Shown: positions 29,923 through 39,300, counted from the stretch's first letter. The stretch is 64,000 bases of DNA from Candidatus Sulfotelmatobacter sp. (GCA_030038255.1 JASHPH010000124.1:1-64000), one strand, 5' to 3'. The notes: generated by a model from the sequence alone, not told the origin. Made by a program: numbers and translations.

Positions 29923-31146
29923 ATGAAGCGTCTTCAGGTTTTGTACACCTTCCCCCTGCGGTTGGGTGCGGACCGCATCTGTTACACGGCCTGGCAGCAG
30001 GTGAACGGATTGGCCGCGGCTGGGGCTGATTTGCTGGTGATGCCGGCTTCCCTCGCTCGACCGGTTCCGCCCGGGGTAAGGGTTCAGGCGACGTTGGCGT
30101 GGGGCAAGATGCGCGTGCCCTTCCGTCTTGTGGGCACCATGCGCGCCATCGCTATGCACGACTCGATTGTGGCCCGGCGAATCGAGCAGCTCGCGCGACA
30201 TATTGACATCGTCCACACCTGGCCATTGGGGGCGCTTCAAACTCTCAAGACGGCGGCGCGGCTGGGAATTCCGACCGTGCTGGAAAGACCCAATGCACAT
30301 ACCGGTTTTGCTATGGAGGTAGTGCAGAGGGAATGCGAGCGCCTGGGGGTCACCCTGCCTCCGGATCATGAGCATGCCTACAACGCAGCGAAACTGCATC
30401 GGGAAGAACAGGAATATCACGCCGCCGATCGGCTGCTCTGCGCTTGTGACTTCACGGTCCGTACCTTTCTTGACAAGGGCTACCCCCGCGAGAAGTTGGC
30501 GCGCCATATCTACGGTTTCGACGAGAAGGTCTACTACCCCAGCAGCGAACCGCGCGCCTCGAAGCGCGGACTGACCATGTTATTCGTTGGCGTGTGCGCA
30601 GTGCGCAAGGGCGTGCACTACGCGCTCGAGGCATGGCTTAAGTCCCCGGCTTCCAAAGACGGGACCTTCCTGATCGCCGGGGAGTTCTTGCCGAGCTATC
30701 AGGAGAAGCTGGCGGCCATGCTTGCAGATCCGAGCGTCAAGGTACTGGGACATCGAAACGATGTGCCGGAACTGATGCGCAAGAGCGACATTCTCGTTCT
30801 GCCCAGCATTGAGGAAGGCTTCGGACTCGTTATCACGGAAGCGATGGGGTCGGGTTGCGTCCCGCTGGCCTCGGAGGCGTGCACGGAAATCTGCAACCAC
30901 ATGAAAACAGGCCTAGTGCACCGGGTCGGGGACGTGGAAGCGCTGACCAGACAGATAACCATGCTCCACGAGGACCGCGCCCTGCTCGAAAAACTCCGAA
31001 CGGCCTGTCTCGAAGCGGTTCCGCAGATCACCTGGACCGCAGCTGGCCGTGTGCTCCTGCGGGTCTATCGAGAAACCATTGTCGCTCACTCCGCCGGAAT
31101 GCTCTCCGAGGCTGGTCAATCTCAACAGGCAATCTGTCTCAGTTAG
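29923..31146 (+). CDS. GT4-family glycosyltransferase
   Basis: LFVGVCAVRKGVHYALEAWLKSPASKDGTFLIAGEF...ILVLPSIEEGFGLVITEAMGSGCVPLASEACTE. Confidence 0.92.
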   Translation: MKRLQVLYTFPLRLGADRICYTAWQQVNGLAAAGADLLVMPASLARPVPPGVRVQATLAWGKMRVPFRLVGTMRAIAMHDSIVARRIEQLARHIDIVHTWPLGALQTLKTAARLGIPTVLERPNAHTGFAMEVVQRECERLGVTLPPDHEHAYNAAKLHREEQEYHAADRLLCACDFTVRTFLDKGYPREKLARHIYGFDEKVYYPSSEPRASKRGLTMLFVGVCAVRKGVHYALEAWLKSPASKDGTFLIAGEFLPSYQEKLAAMLADPSVKVLGHRNDVPELMRKSDILVLPSIEEGFGLVITEAMGSGCVPLASEACTEICNHMKTGLVHRVGDVEALTRQITMLHEDRALLEKLRTACLEAVPQITWTAAGRVLLRVYRETIVAHSAGMLSEAGQSQQAICLS

Positions 31147-31300
31147 GTCAAGGGGTTGGCGAACCTGCTTCGCACGAGAGCGTGAATAATAAGAAACGAT
31201 CCGGTAGCCAAGCGAAGAGCGGCGCCAGACCCGAAAATCGCCGCGCCGTCGCATTCCGTGCTTGCGGGCAACCCGGACCTGAAGCGGCATCGATCGTGCC

Positions 31301-32338
31301 ATGAAGACGGAATCCAAGCATTCATTCGGATACTACCTGCTGCTGTGTCTCGGCACAGCCATGGCGCTCTGCGCGGCTGTGGAGTTTACCTGCCTCTTCC
31401 TGGGTATCGCTCCGCTGTTTACGCCGAACCCCCCGCTGAATGAGAAATTGCGGTTCATCCGCGAAAATCCGCCGGGAAATGCATCCATAGGTCTGATCAG
31501 CGGGGCGAGCGTGGCGTTGAACGACATCGACAGCGACCTGCTGGAGGATGCGGAGCACCGGCCGTTCCTCAATCTTGGGGCCAACGGCATCTCGGTTCCG
31601 ACCTCGCAGCGAGTTTACGACCAGTTGTCAGACCTTTTTCCCATCCGCGAAGTGATTTTTGCCGTGGACCCGCTGGAAATACGCGATACCTACCGGTTGG
31701 ACATCCAGATCCCTACGCCTGTGTTTCGGCGATACGTACTGGGCAAGATGAGTTTCGTGGAGGAATTTGCCTACAGGGACATTCCCGGACTGATGTCCTA
31801 TTGGAAGAACTGGCGCGATTACCGAACGCGTACCGCACCCACGTCACTGGTGTTCTCAAAAACCGGCGCCGTGCCGCTGGAGATTGGGCAGGAAAATGCA
31901 GATCCGCGGGCGTGGAGCGGCGAGACCATCGATCCGGAAATGACCTGCCTACACTGCACAGAGGACTTGCAGCGGTTCTGCAGCGAGGTGCGGTCCCAGG
32001 GGCGGCCGTTCACGATTGCGCTTGGGCCGATCCGGGAGCAGGTGCTCAGCAGCATGTCAAAGGTCCGTGCCGTGGTCACGGACCGGCAGGCCAGGATTCG
32101 CAGCGTAGCGGAAGCCTGCGGGGCAGGCCTGTTTGATCTGACGGGTTTCGCACGCTTCAACGATTCCTGCTTCGCAAATTCCGTCCACCTGAATGCCAAT
32201 GGTATGCACGCGATGACGGAGCAACTCGAGAGGTTTCGTCGCGGTGAATCGCTGGCGAGAAACATGGAGATTTCCTGTGCGCCGCTTCCGATTGCCCGCA
32301 GCGCAGGCGGCGATCACGCGCAGGCGCCGTCGCCGTGA
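31301..32338 (+). CDS. Membrane-anchored SGNH-like protein (DltD/AlgJ-like) of the MBOAT O-acylation type
   Basis: N-terminal TM; SIGLISGASVALNDID (nucleophile-like block); C-terminal FANSVHLNANGMHAM (D/NxxH block); followed by ACP and MBOAT. Confidence 0.65.
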   Translation: MKTESKHSFGYYLLLCLGTAMALCAAVEFTCLFLGIAPLFTPNPPLNEKLRFIRENPPGNASIGLISGASVALNDIDSDLLEDAEHRPFLNLGANGISVPTSQRVYDQLSDLFPIREVIFAVDPLEIRDTYRLDIQIPTPVFRRYVLGKMSFVEEFAYRDIPGLMSYWKNWRDYRTRTAPTSLVFSKTGAVPLEIGQENADPRAWSGETIDPEMTCLHCTEDLQRFCSEVRSQGRPFTIALGPIREQVLSSMSKVRAVVTDRQARIRSVAEACGAGLFDLTGFARFNDSCFANSVHLNANGMHAMTEQLERFRRGESLARNMEISCAPLPIARSAGGDHAQAPSP

Positions 32339-32411
32339 CTGCCATCCAGGAAGACCGTCACCGGAAAACTCGCCGGCTTTGTTTGAAATGGCTGCTGATC
32401 GAGGGAAATAG

Positions 32412-32666
32412 ATGGAGAGTACACAAATTCTTGAAAAGTTAGCGGGAATCATCCGTGATGTGCTGGACGACCAGAACGTGCAACTCGCGTACGAGACTAC
32501 GGCCGCGGAAGTGGAGGGCTGGGATTCCGTCACACACATCAGCATTGTTGTTGCGACGGAAATGGGATTCGGCGTCAAGTTCAAGACGGCCGAGCTGGAA
32601 CAACTCCGAAACATCGGAGAGTTTGTGTCCTTGATTGATCGAAAGCTAAGGGCCAAGCAGGGCTGA
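32412..32666 (+). CDS. Acyl carrier protein (DltC-like position)
   Basis: AAEVEGWDSVTHISIVVATEMGFGVKFKTAELEQLRNIGEFVSLI. Confidence 0.9.
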   Translation: MESTQILEKLAGIIRDVLDDQNVQLAYETTAAEVEGWDSVTHISIVVATEMGFGVKFKTAELEQLRNIGEFVSLIDRKLRAKQG

Positions 32667-32672
32667 GATCCG

Positions 32673-34304
32673 ATGGTATTTGCCTCGTACTCTTTCCTTT
32701 TTGTTTTCCTGCCCATCGCGTTCGCCGGGTATTACCTGGCGGCCAGATTCGGTGCGACTTGCGCTATCGCTTGGCTCACGCTGAGCTCACTGGCGTTTTA
32801 CGCGGCCTGGAACCCCGCGTTTGTTTTGCTTCTGCTCTGCTCGATTGCGTTCAATTATCGGATCGGCCGGGCATTGCTGGCACGAAGCGACGAAGAAGAC
32901 AGCCGACCACGCAACCGGCTGCTTGCGCTGGGGATCGCTGGAAACATTCTTCCTCTGGCTTACTTCAAGTATCTGGGGGCGGTTCTATCGTTCGCGCATC
33001 GTATGTCCCTGGTATCTCCAGAGTTCGATTTCAGGGTAATCCTCCCGCTTGGGATTTCCTTTTTTACGTTCACGCAGATGGGGTATCTCGTGGACTGCCA
33101 TGAGGGCGAGGGCAAAGACATCGATGTCATCCGCTACTCGGCTTTCGTTACCTTTTTCCCGCACTTGATCGCGGGGCCGATTCTCCATATCCGCGAGATC
33201 GGGCCGCAACTCCTGAACTCCGACACATTTCAGCTGCGATGGAAAGACGTGGCTGTGGGCATTTCCTTTTTCATCATCGGACTTTCCAAGAAGGTTCTCC
33301 TGGCGGATCCCCTAGCGGAGGTGGTGAAGATCGGTTTTGCACATCCGGGGGACTTCCAGATGTGCACTTCCTGGCTTTACGCGCTGGCGTATTCACTGCA
33401 GTTGTATTTCGACTTTTCAGGTTACTCGGACATGGCCATCGGCCTGGCTGCGATGTTCGGGATCCGGTTTCCGATCAACTTTGATTCGCCCTATAAGTCC
33501 ACGAGCATCATCGATTTCTGGCAGCGCTGGCATGTGACTTTGACGCGGTACCTCACGCTGCTTCTGTACAATCCCATCGCATTGCGCATTCAGCGGCGCA
33601 GAATGGCCGCAGGGCTGGGCCAGTCGCGCCGCCAGCAGCAAAGCCTTGGCGCGTTTGTCTCGCTGGTTGTGGTCCCGGTCTTCTTTACGATGACGCTCGC
33701 GGGGATCTGGCATGGAGCCGGCTTTCAATTTCTAGTTTGGGGATTGATGCACGCTGTTTATCTGATCGTTAACCACGCGTGGCGGACGTATGGTCCGAAG
33801 CTGGACCGGAAGAAGATGAGCCGCTACCTAGCGGCAGGCATCACAGCATCCAAAGTGCTACTCACTTATGTGGCCGCGGTAGCTGCCATGGTGATGTTCC
33901 GCGCCTCATCAGTTCACGATGCTCTGGGAATGCTGGGAGGCATGATCGGATCGCACGGCTTTGACGCGTTTCCCGTGCCCAGTACCGTGATGGCAGTGCT
34001 CCAACGGTTGGGGCCATTCCATACGTATCTGGCAAAGAATCATCACATTCTCGCGGTCCCCGTTGACGACAGCACCCCGGGGCCAGCGGGCCTTGCGCTC
34101 CGATTTTTCATCGTTTGGGCACTTCCAAACAGCCAGCAGATTATGTCGAAGTTTTCCCCGACTTTGACGGCCATCCGGGCGGGGTCGCCGCACTGGCTCG
34201 CTTGGCAGCCAACGACGCGGTGGGCCCTGGCGCTTGGCCTGCTGCTGGCTATTAGTCTTATGTCGCTTCAACAGACAAAGGTATTCTTGTACTTCCAGTT
34301 CTAG
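32673..34304 (+). CDS. MBOAT-family membrane O-acyltransferase (AlgI/DltB-like)
   Basis: MVFASYSFLFVFLPIAFAGYYLAARF...PLGISFFTFTQMGYLVD...FPHLIAGPILH...LYFDFSGYSDMAIGLAAMFGIRFPINFDSPYKSTSIIDFWQRWHVTLTRYL...LAGIWHGAGFQFLVWGLMHAVYL. Confidence 0.96.
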   Translation: MVFASYSFLFVFLPIAFAGYYLAARFGATCAIAWLTLSSLAFYAAWNPAFVLLLLCSIAFNYRIGRALLARSDEEDSRPRNRLLALGIAGNILPLAYFKYLGAVLSFAHRMSLVSPEFDFRVILPLGISFFTFTQMGYLVDCHEGEGKDIDVIRYSAFVTFFPHLIAGPILHIREIGPQLLNSDTFQLRWKDVAVGISFFIIGLSKKVLLADPLAEVVKIGFAHPGDFQMCTSWLYALAYSLQLYFDFSGYSDMAIGLAAMFGIRFPINFDSPYKSTSIIDFWQRWHVTLTRYLTLLLYNPIALRIQRRRMAAGLGQSRRQQQSLGAFVSLVVVPVFFTMTLAGIWHGAGFQFLVWGLMHAVYLIVNHAWRTYGPKLDRKKMSRYLAAGITASKVLLTYVAAVAAMVMFRASSVHDALGMLGGMIGSHGFDAFPVPSTVMAVLQRLGPFHTYLAKNHHILAVPVDDSTPGPAGLALRFFIVWALPNSQQIMSKFSPTLTAIRAGSPHWLAWQPTTRWALALGLLLAISLMSLQQTKVFLYFQF

Positions 34305-34551
34305 GAAGTTCAATGAGGTGACCGAGACGACCAGCCCGGGCGCTAGGCAGGGGATGTGGCCAGTTAGAAGAAACGAAGAATTCTCTTCCTGCGATACTCT
34401 GCTTCGACAAAGCGCGCTTCTACAGTATGGGAACATTTTGTGCCCAGAATTTGGGAAACGATCTTGTGCAAACAGTATCATCGAGATGACTAAGGCTGTA
34501 ATTAAAACGCAACTGCCCGGCCGAACCAAAGAGCAGCGCGGGAGTTTGGAG

Positions 34552-34602
34552 GACGTGCGGACCGTCCCCGGGCGTCTCAGGAGATCCATTCGCTTCCGCT
34601 GA
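34552..34602 (+). pseudogene. Remnant of the 3' end of a Wzt-like gene
   Basis: Ungapped 40/51 nt identity to 40558-40608 (end of intact Wzt), including 15 identical terminal nt ATTCGCTTCCGCTGA; protein DVRTVPGRLRRSIRFR* vs DIRAVRGRIWTSIRFR*. Confidence 0.5.
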
Positions 34603-34667
34603 TGGCGATTGCAATCCGGTGGGCTTTGCGGTTGGGCCTCTCAATTTAATCAAAGAGTGTATTAACC

Positions 34668-35342
34668 ATGGATAGCACCAGGCGCAAGATTGATGCTCGT
34701 TTCGACGACCCCCTATTCATTTTGCAGAAGATATTGGGACACTTGTATTCTTTTTGGATCAGCAGGACCTACCCCTTCGCATCCAAAGGCAGTAAGCTGT
34801 ACATCCAATATGGGTGCGAGCTTTCTCGTTATTCTGCACCGTACATCAGGCTCGGGAGTTGTGTCCAAATTCGCAAAGACGCCTGGCTGAATGTCGTGGC
34901 AGTGAAGGGGGACCAGGTTGATCCCATCATCGTGCTCGACGACGACTGCGTCATTGCCAGACGCTGTGTGATTTCGGCTAAAAACGGCGTCCATCTCGAA
35001 CGGGGGGTCATGCTCGCGCCTTCCGTGCTCATCATGGATCACAACCACGCCCACGAGAGCCTAACAGGCCCGATCGTCGGCCAAGGTGTTTCAGGTGGTG
35101 GCAAGATTCGAATCGGAGAAGGAAGTTGGATTGGCCATGCAGCTGCCATCGTGTGTGACAAGGGGGAGCTGGTTCTCGGTCGGAACTGCGTTGTAGCTGC
35201 TAATGCCGTAGTTACCAGGAGCGCTCCACCCTACTCCGTTCTTTCCGGCAATCCCGCTAGAGTGGTGAAGCAATTCGACCCCGCCAAGCAGGTCTGGGTG
35301 CTTGGATCCTCTCGCGCGACGGACACCGCGCCCGCGAAATGA
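34668..35342 (+). CDS. Hexapeptide-repeat acyltransferase (LbH)
   Basis: HLERGVMLAPSVLIMDHNHAHE...GKIRIGEGSWIGHAAAIVCDKGELVLGRNCVVAANAVVTRSAPPYSVLSGNPARVVKQFD. Confidence 0.92.
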   Translation: MDSTRRKIDARFDDPLFILQKILGHLYSFWISRTYPFASKGSKLYIQYGCELSRYSAPYIRLGSCVQIRKDAWLNVVAVKGDQVDPIIVLDDDCVIARRCVISAKNGVHLERGVMLAPSVLIMDHNHAHESLTGPIVGQGVSGGGKIRIGEGSWIGHAAAIVCDKGELVLGRNCVVAANAVVTRSAPPYSVLSGNPARVVKQFDPAKQVWVLGSSRATDTAPAK

Positions 35343-35753
35343 ACTCAGATTCCCATTTTGATATTTTCTTGCGACCGTTCGGAACTTCAGCGGGATCGTT
35401 CTTTATCCGAAATTGGACGCCGATTCGAGGGCGTAGAGGTGCGTACGCAGCAGGTGAGAATTAAAATCCGCTTACTCGGTTCTATTTCCATGCTTCTTTG
35501 AGAATCGATTTGCCAGGGTCGCGTGTCATGTCAGGCGGTGGTTGAGTTCTCGCGCACCAATTGGATGAGCAATTGTGACTCAGCAAACTTCTCGAACAAG
35601 ATTTGTTCGACCCGCGGGCCCAGTACACGCATGTGACGCTCTTGGACCTGAGTGTGAATTATTGGTCGGACGAGAAGTCTAGTTGGTAGCCTAGGATGAA
35701 GCTCGGATTCCGTCAACTCACCGATTTGAGGTGAGAAGTCCGACACAGGGAAG

Positions 35754-36626
35754 ATGGGGCGCTCCGTGTCATTCAGCAGCTTGGTCAAGAAACTCCTGGA
35801 CCGCAGGGGGCTACGATCTCTCTTGATTCCTCTGGTGAGCCACCGGGCGAGGACGAAGGGGAAGGGCCTTAAGAGAATCTTTTACGATCACGGGGTGTGG
35901 ATTCACGAAAGCTCTAGCGGCTACTTCGTTTTCCACGAGCCTGTTGCTGGATTAGATATGGCAAACATCTGTGCTCTAGCTCGAGAGCATTTCCTGTGGG
36001 GATACACGCCGAGCAGTGGCGACGTTGTTCTGGATGTCGGGGCGGGGGTGGGCGAAGAGGCCCTGCTGTTTTCGAGACAGGTTGGCGAGCGCGGCAAAGT
36101 GATCTGTGTAGAGGGCCATCCCCGAACCCACAGGTGTTTGGAACAGCTTATCAAATATAATAATTTAACTAATACTGTATCCCTTCAGCTGTTAGTTACG
36201 GAGCCGGACGTCGAGCACTCTATTATCGAAGACTCGCACGATTACCTCACTAACAGCATCATGAGCTCCGTCGGATTCTCAGTTGGGGCTACCACCGTTG
36301 ATGCCATTTATCAGAAGTTGGGCTTAGATCGCGTCAATTTTATGAAAATGAATATCGAGGGCGCAGAGCGATTGGCGATGAAGGGCATGACAGAAGCCTT
36401 GAAACGCACCGAAGTCCTCTGTATCTCGTGTCACGATTTCTTGGCTGAAGAAACCGGAAATGAATTTTTCAGAACAAAGAGTGCAGTCAGAGAGTTCCTG
36501 CAGCACCACGGTCTCAAGGTCGTTGAAAGGCTAGGAGATGGCCTCCCACCGTATCTTAGGGATCAGCTGTGGGCCTATAATGAGAATTTAAAGCGGTCGG
36601 TGCAGCTGACTGGCAGCCCGAACTAG
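35754..36626 (+). CDS. FkbM-family methyltransferase
   Basis: GDVVLDVGAGVGEEALLFSRQVGERGKVICVEGHPRTHRCLEQLI...DRVNFMKMNIEGAERLAMKGM. Confidence 0.88.
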   Translation: MGRSVSFSSLVKKLLDRRGLRSLLIPLVSHRARTKGKGLKRIFYDHGVWIHESSSGYFVFHEPVAGLDMANICALAREHFLWGYTPSSGDVVLDVGAGVGEEALLFSRQVGERGKVICVEGHPRTHRCLEQLIKYNNLTNTVSLQLLVTEPDVEHSIIEDSHDYLTNSIMSSVGFSVGATTVDAIYQKLGLDRVNFMKMNIEGAERLAMKGMTEALKRTEVLCISCHDFLAEETGNEFFRTKSAVREFLQHHGLKVVERLGDGLPPYLRDQLWAYNENLKRSVQLTGSPN

Positions 36627-36646
36627 AGGGGAACAGAAATCTCCTG

Positions 36647-36838
36647 AGTGGCTGGCAGTCCGTTCCGGTTTTGATTTCCACTTATGATACTACCGAGCAA
36701 TCTATCCCAGCGGTTGAAGGTATTCTGGCACAGACGTATCCCTGACAGGAAATCATCGTGGTCGATGATGGTCCCACAGCCCGCACAACTAGGAGAGACA
36801 ACAGGAAGTGCTCATCCCGGTGCTATACGACCACACAG
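36647..36838 (+). pseudogene. Degenerate 5' fragment of a GT2 gene related to 40629..41666
   Basis: 36725-36781 vs 40743-40799 is 48/57 nt identical; reads SVPVLISTYDTTEQSIPAVEGILAQTYP*QEIIVVDDGPTA with TGA at 36743-36745. Confidence 0.85.
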
Positions 36839-36885
36839 TTTGATTAGTGCTTCCATTTGAGTTGTCGGAACGTGCGTGATTCCTG

Positions 36886-37488
36886 ATGAGAAGTATGCTC
36901 CAAACCGTCCATCCAACGTGTGCCACTTTTGAAGACCATGAGGGAGTGCCCTCCCGACTCCTCACGGCACTCAACAGTCTCTGGGTGTCCGCAACCTACC
37001 CGTTTGGAGGCAAGGGGCGCAGCTTGCGGCTTCACCATGCTAGTGAGATTTCGCGCAGCATCGCGCCATGTATCTCGCTTGGGAGCCACGTCGATATTGG
37101 CAAGCACACCTGGTTCACATCTTGGGTAGAGAGTCGTCTGAAAATAATTATTGAGGACGAATGTCGAATCGGCGCGCGGTGCACGATAAGCGTCGCGAAT
37201 TGCATTCACCTGGAGCGCGGCGTCGTCCTTGCACCCGACGTGCTGCTCATGGACCACGCCCATGCATACGAAGATGTGAGCCGGCCGATTAAGGTGCAGG
37301 GTGTCACGCCTGGCGGCAGGATCCGAATCGGGGAAGGGTCCCGGATTGGCCGGGGAGCGGCTATCTTGTGCGATAAGGGTGAACTCGTTCTGGGCCGGAA
37401 TTGCGTGGTGGCCCCGCACGCGGTGGTCACCCGGAGCTTTCCGCCGGATACTGTGCTTTCGGGAAATCCGGCCCGTTCCGTGCAGTAG
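36886..37488 (+). CDS. Hexapeptide-repeat acyltransferase (LbH), paralog of 34668..35342
   Basis: HLERGVVLAPDVLLMDHAHAYE...GRIRIGEGSRIGRGAAILCDKGELVLGRNCVVAPHAVVTRSFPPDTVLSGNPARSVQ. Confidence 0.9.
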   Translation: MRSMLQTVHPTCATFEDHEGVPSRLLTALNSLWVSATYPFGGKGRSLRLHHASEISRSIAPCISLGSHVDIGKHTWFTSWVESRLKIIIEDECRIGARCTISVANCIHLERGVVLAPDVLLMDHAHAYEDVSRPIKVQGVTPGGRIRIGEGSRIGRGAAILCDKGELVLGRNCVVAPHAVVTRSFPPDTVLSGNPARSVQ

Positions 37489-37555
37489 CCCGAACGAGGG
37501 GGCATTTGCGGTCGGTTGGCAGGAAAGGAGAGCCTGTCTGGCAGGGCGGCGCGGG

Positions 37556-38284
37556 ATGAAAGAGAGTTTCTTGGATCGGAGCTTCGTATCCTTTGGCGAG
37601 TTCCACCAGGCGGTGGGGGAGGACCCCCTGACGTGGTTACCGCGGACGGCCGGAAAGCTACGCACGCTGTGGCTGAAGTGGACCTATTCGTTTGCTTCGT
37701 TTGGCAGGGGCTCTTGGGCGCACTACTCCTTCCACGTGGAGCGATCCATTGCACGCTACATCTGTATCGGCGAAGACGTGGGCTTTGGGCGTGATGCACG
37801 ACTGGATGTCTCCTTAGCTCCCAGTACGAATTCGCCGGCCATCATTCTGGAGCAAGGCTCCGGCTTACAGCGGCGCTGCGTGATTTCGGCACGAAATCGT
37901 ATTCACGTGATGCGAAACGTCATATTCGGCCCTTCCGTACTCGTGGTGGATCACAACTGCGAGATTGAGAAGGGAACCGAGCCCGCAGGCCGTACTCAAG
38001 AAGCCGGGGGTGGGACCATCCGTATCGAAGAGGAGTGCTGGATTGGATTCGGTGCCTCCATTATTTGCAAGCAGGGTGAACTGGTGATCGGACGTCACTG
38101 TGTGGTGGCTGCGAATTCTGTTGTTAGGAGCAGCATTCCTCCCTATTCGGTGGTCATGGGGGATCCGGCGAGGGTCGTGAAGCAGTACGATCCTTCCAAG
38201 GGAAAATGGGTGTTGGGATGCGCCCGGCCCACCTCCGCTGTGGATAGGCAAAACCCACCCCACAATGCCAGCTCTCTTTCTTGA
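37556..38284 (+). CDS. Hexapeptide-repeat acyltransferase (LbH), third paralog
   Basis: ATG at 37556 (MKESFLDRSFVSF...); ISARNRIHVMRNVIFGPSVLVVDHNCEIE...GELVIGRHCVVAANSVVRSSIPPYSVVMGDPARVVKQYDPSKGKWVLG. Confidence 0.9.
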   Translation: MKESFLDRSFVSFGEFHQAVGEDPLTWLPRTAGKLRTLWLKWTYSFASFGRGSWAHYSFHVERSIARYICIGEDVGFGRDARLDVSLAPSTNSPAIILEQGSGLQRRCVISARNRIHVMRNVIFGPSVLVVDHNCEIEKGTEPAGRTQEAGGGTIRIEEECWIGFGASIICKQGELVIGRHCVVAANSVVRSSIPPYSVVMGDPARVVKQYDPSKGKWVLGCARPTSAVDRQNPPHNASSLS

Positions 38285-38445
38285 AGCGCAATTTGCAGCC
38301 TGATCCTTACGCGGGCCTCTTCCAGTGCCTAGTCGGCAACAGTCCTCGAATACAGTGTAGAGGTACTCTCGTCCCATGGGCCCTGAACTTGTATTATGAG
38401 CATGATAATCGTTCGTAGGGCAAGCGGAGGAGCAGCAAAAACCTC

Positions 38446-39300
38446 ATGAGCACTCTCATAGAACCCATTGTGCAGGGCGAGAACACAGACTGGCAAATCG
38501 CGCCCCCACGCGGATGGTTTGAACTCGATCTGAAAGAAATCTGGCGCTATCGCGAGCTTCTCTATTTCTTCGTCTGGCGAGACCTGAAAGTGCGCTACAA
38601 GCAGACGGCCATTGGCGTGGCCTGGGTGGTCATCCAGCCCCTCATGGCCATGCTGGTGTTTACCTTGTTCTTCGGGCGACTAGCGAAAATGCCGTCGGGA
38701 GGCTTGCCGTACCCAGTGTTCTATTATTCGGCGCTGCTGCCCTGGTTGTATTTTGCCGCGTCTCTGGCGCTGACTTCGAATACGGTCGTCGAGCACGAGA
38801 GGGTTATCACCAAGGTCTATTTCCCCAAGATGATTCTGCCGTTTTCTGCGGTGCTCTCGGGACTCGTGGATTTTGGCATTGGGTTCATCCTGTTGCTGGG
38901 GATGATGTTTTACTACCACATGATCCCCACCTTCGCGACATTACTCGTCCCTCTCTTTCTCCTCCTGGCGGTAATGACGGCGCTGGCAGTGGGACTGTGG
39001 CTCTCCGCCTTGAATGCGATCTATAGGGACGTGCGCTACGTAATTCCCTTTATGGTGCAGTTCTGGTTGTTTGCGTCTCCAGTGGCGTATCCGAGCACGT
39101 TGGTGCCTGAGAAGTGGCGCTGGCTGTACGGACTGAATCCCATGGCCGGGGTCGTGGAAGGCTTTCGTTGGGCGCTGACGGGGCATGGTCAAGCGCCGGG
39201 AGTCCTGATCTTGGTTTCCGCCGGGACCGTGTTGCTGCTGTTTCTGGGTGGAGTGGTCTTCTTCCAGAAGATGGAAAGCCAGATTGCGGATGCAGTCTAA
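38446..39300 (+). CDS. wzm: ABC-2 polysaccharide export permease
   Basis: YRELLYFFVWRDLKVRYKQTAIGVAWVVIQPLMAMLVFTLFFGRLA...ALNAIYRDVRYVIPFMVQFWLFASPVAYP. Confidence 0.95.
   Translation: MSTLIEPIVQGENTDWQIAPPRGWFELDLKEIWRYRELLYFFVWRDLKVRYKQTAIGVAWVVIQPLMAMLVFTLFFGRLAKMPSGGLPYPVFYYSALLPWLYFAASLALTSNTVVEHERVITKVYFPKMILPFSAVLSGLVDFGIGFILLLGMMFYYHMIPTFATLLVPLFLLLAVMTALAVGLWLSALNAIYRDVRYVIPFMVQFWLFASPVAYPSTLVPEKWRWLYGLNPMAGVVEGFRWALTGHGQAPGVLILVSAGTVLLLFLGGVVFFQKMESQIADAV

Noticed and set aside
34234-34602. 122-aa ORF 34234..34602 as a real gene
   Set aside because: Overlaps the MBOAT 3' end, shows no family motif, and its last 17 codons look like a Wzt tail remnant.
35531-35788. Minus-strand 85-aa ORF in the gap before the FkbM gene
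   Set aside because: Runs into the FkbM start on the opposite strand and has no recognisable motif.
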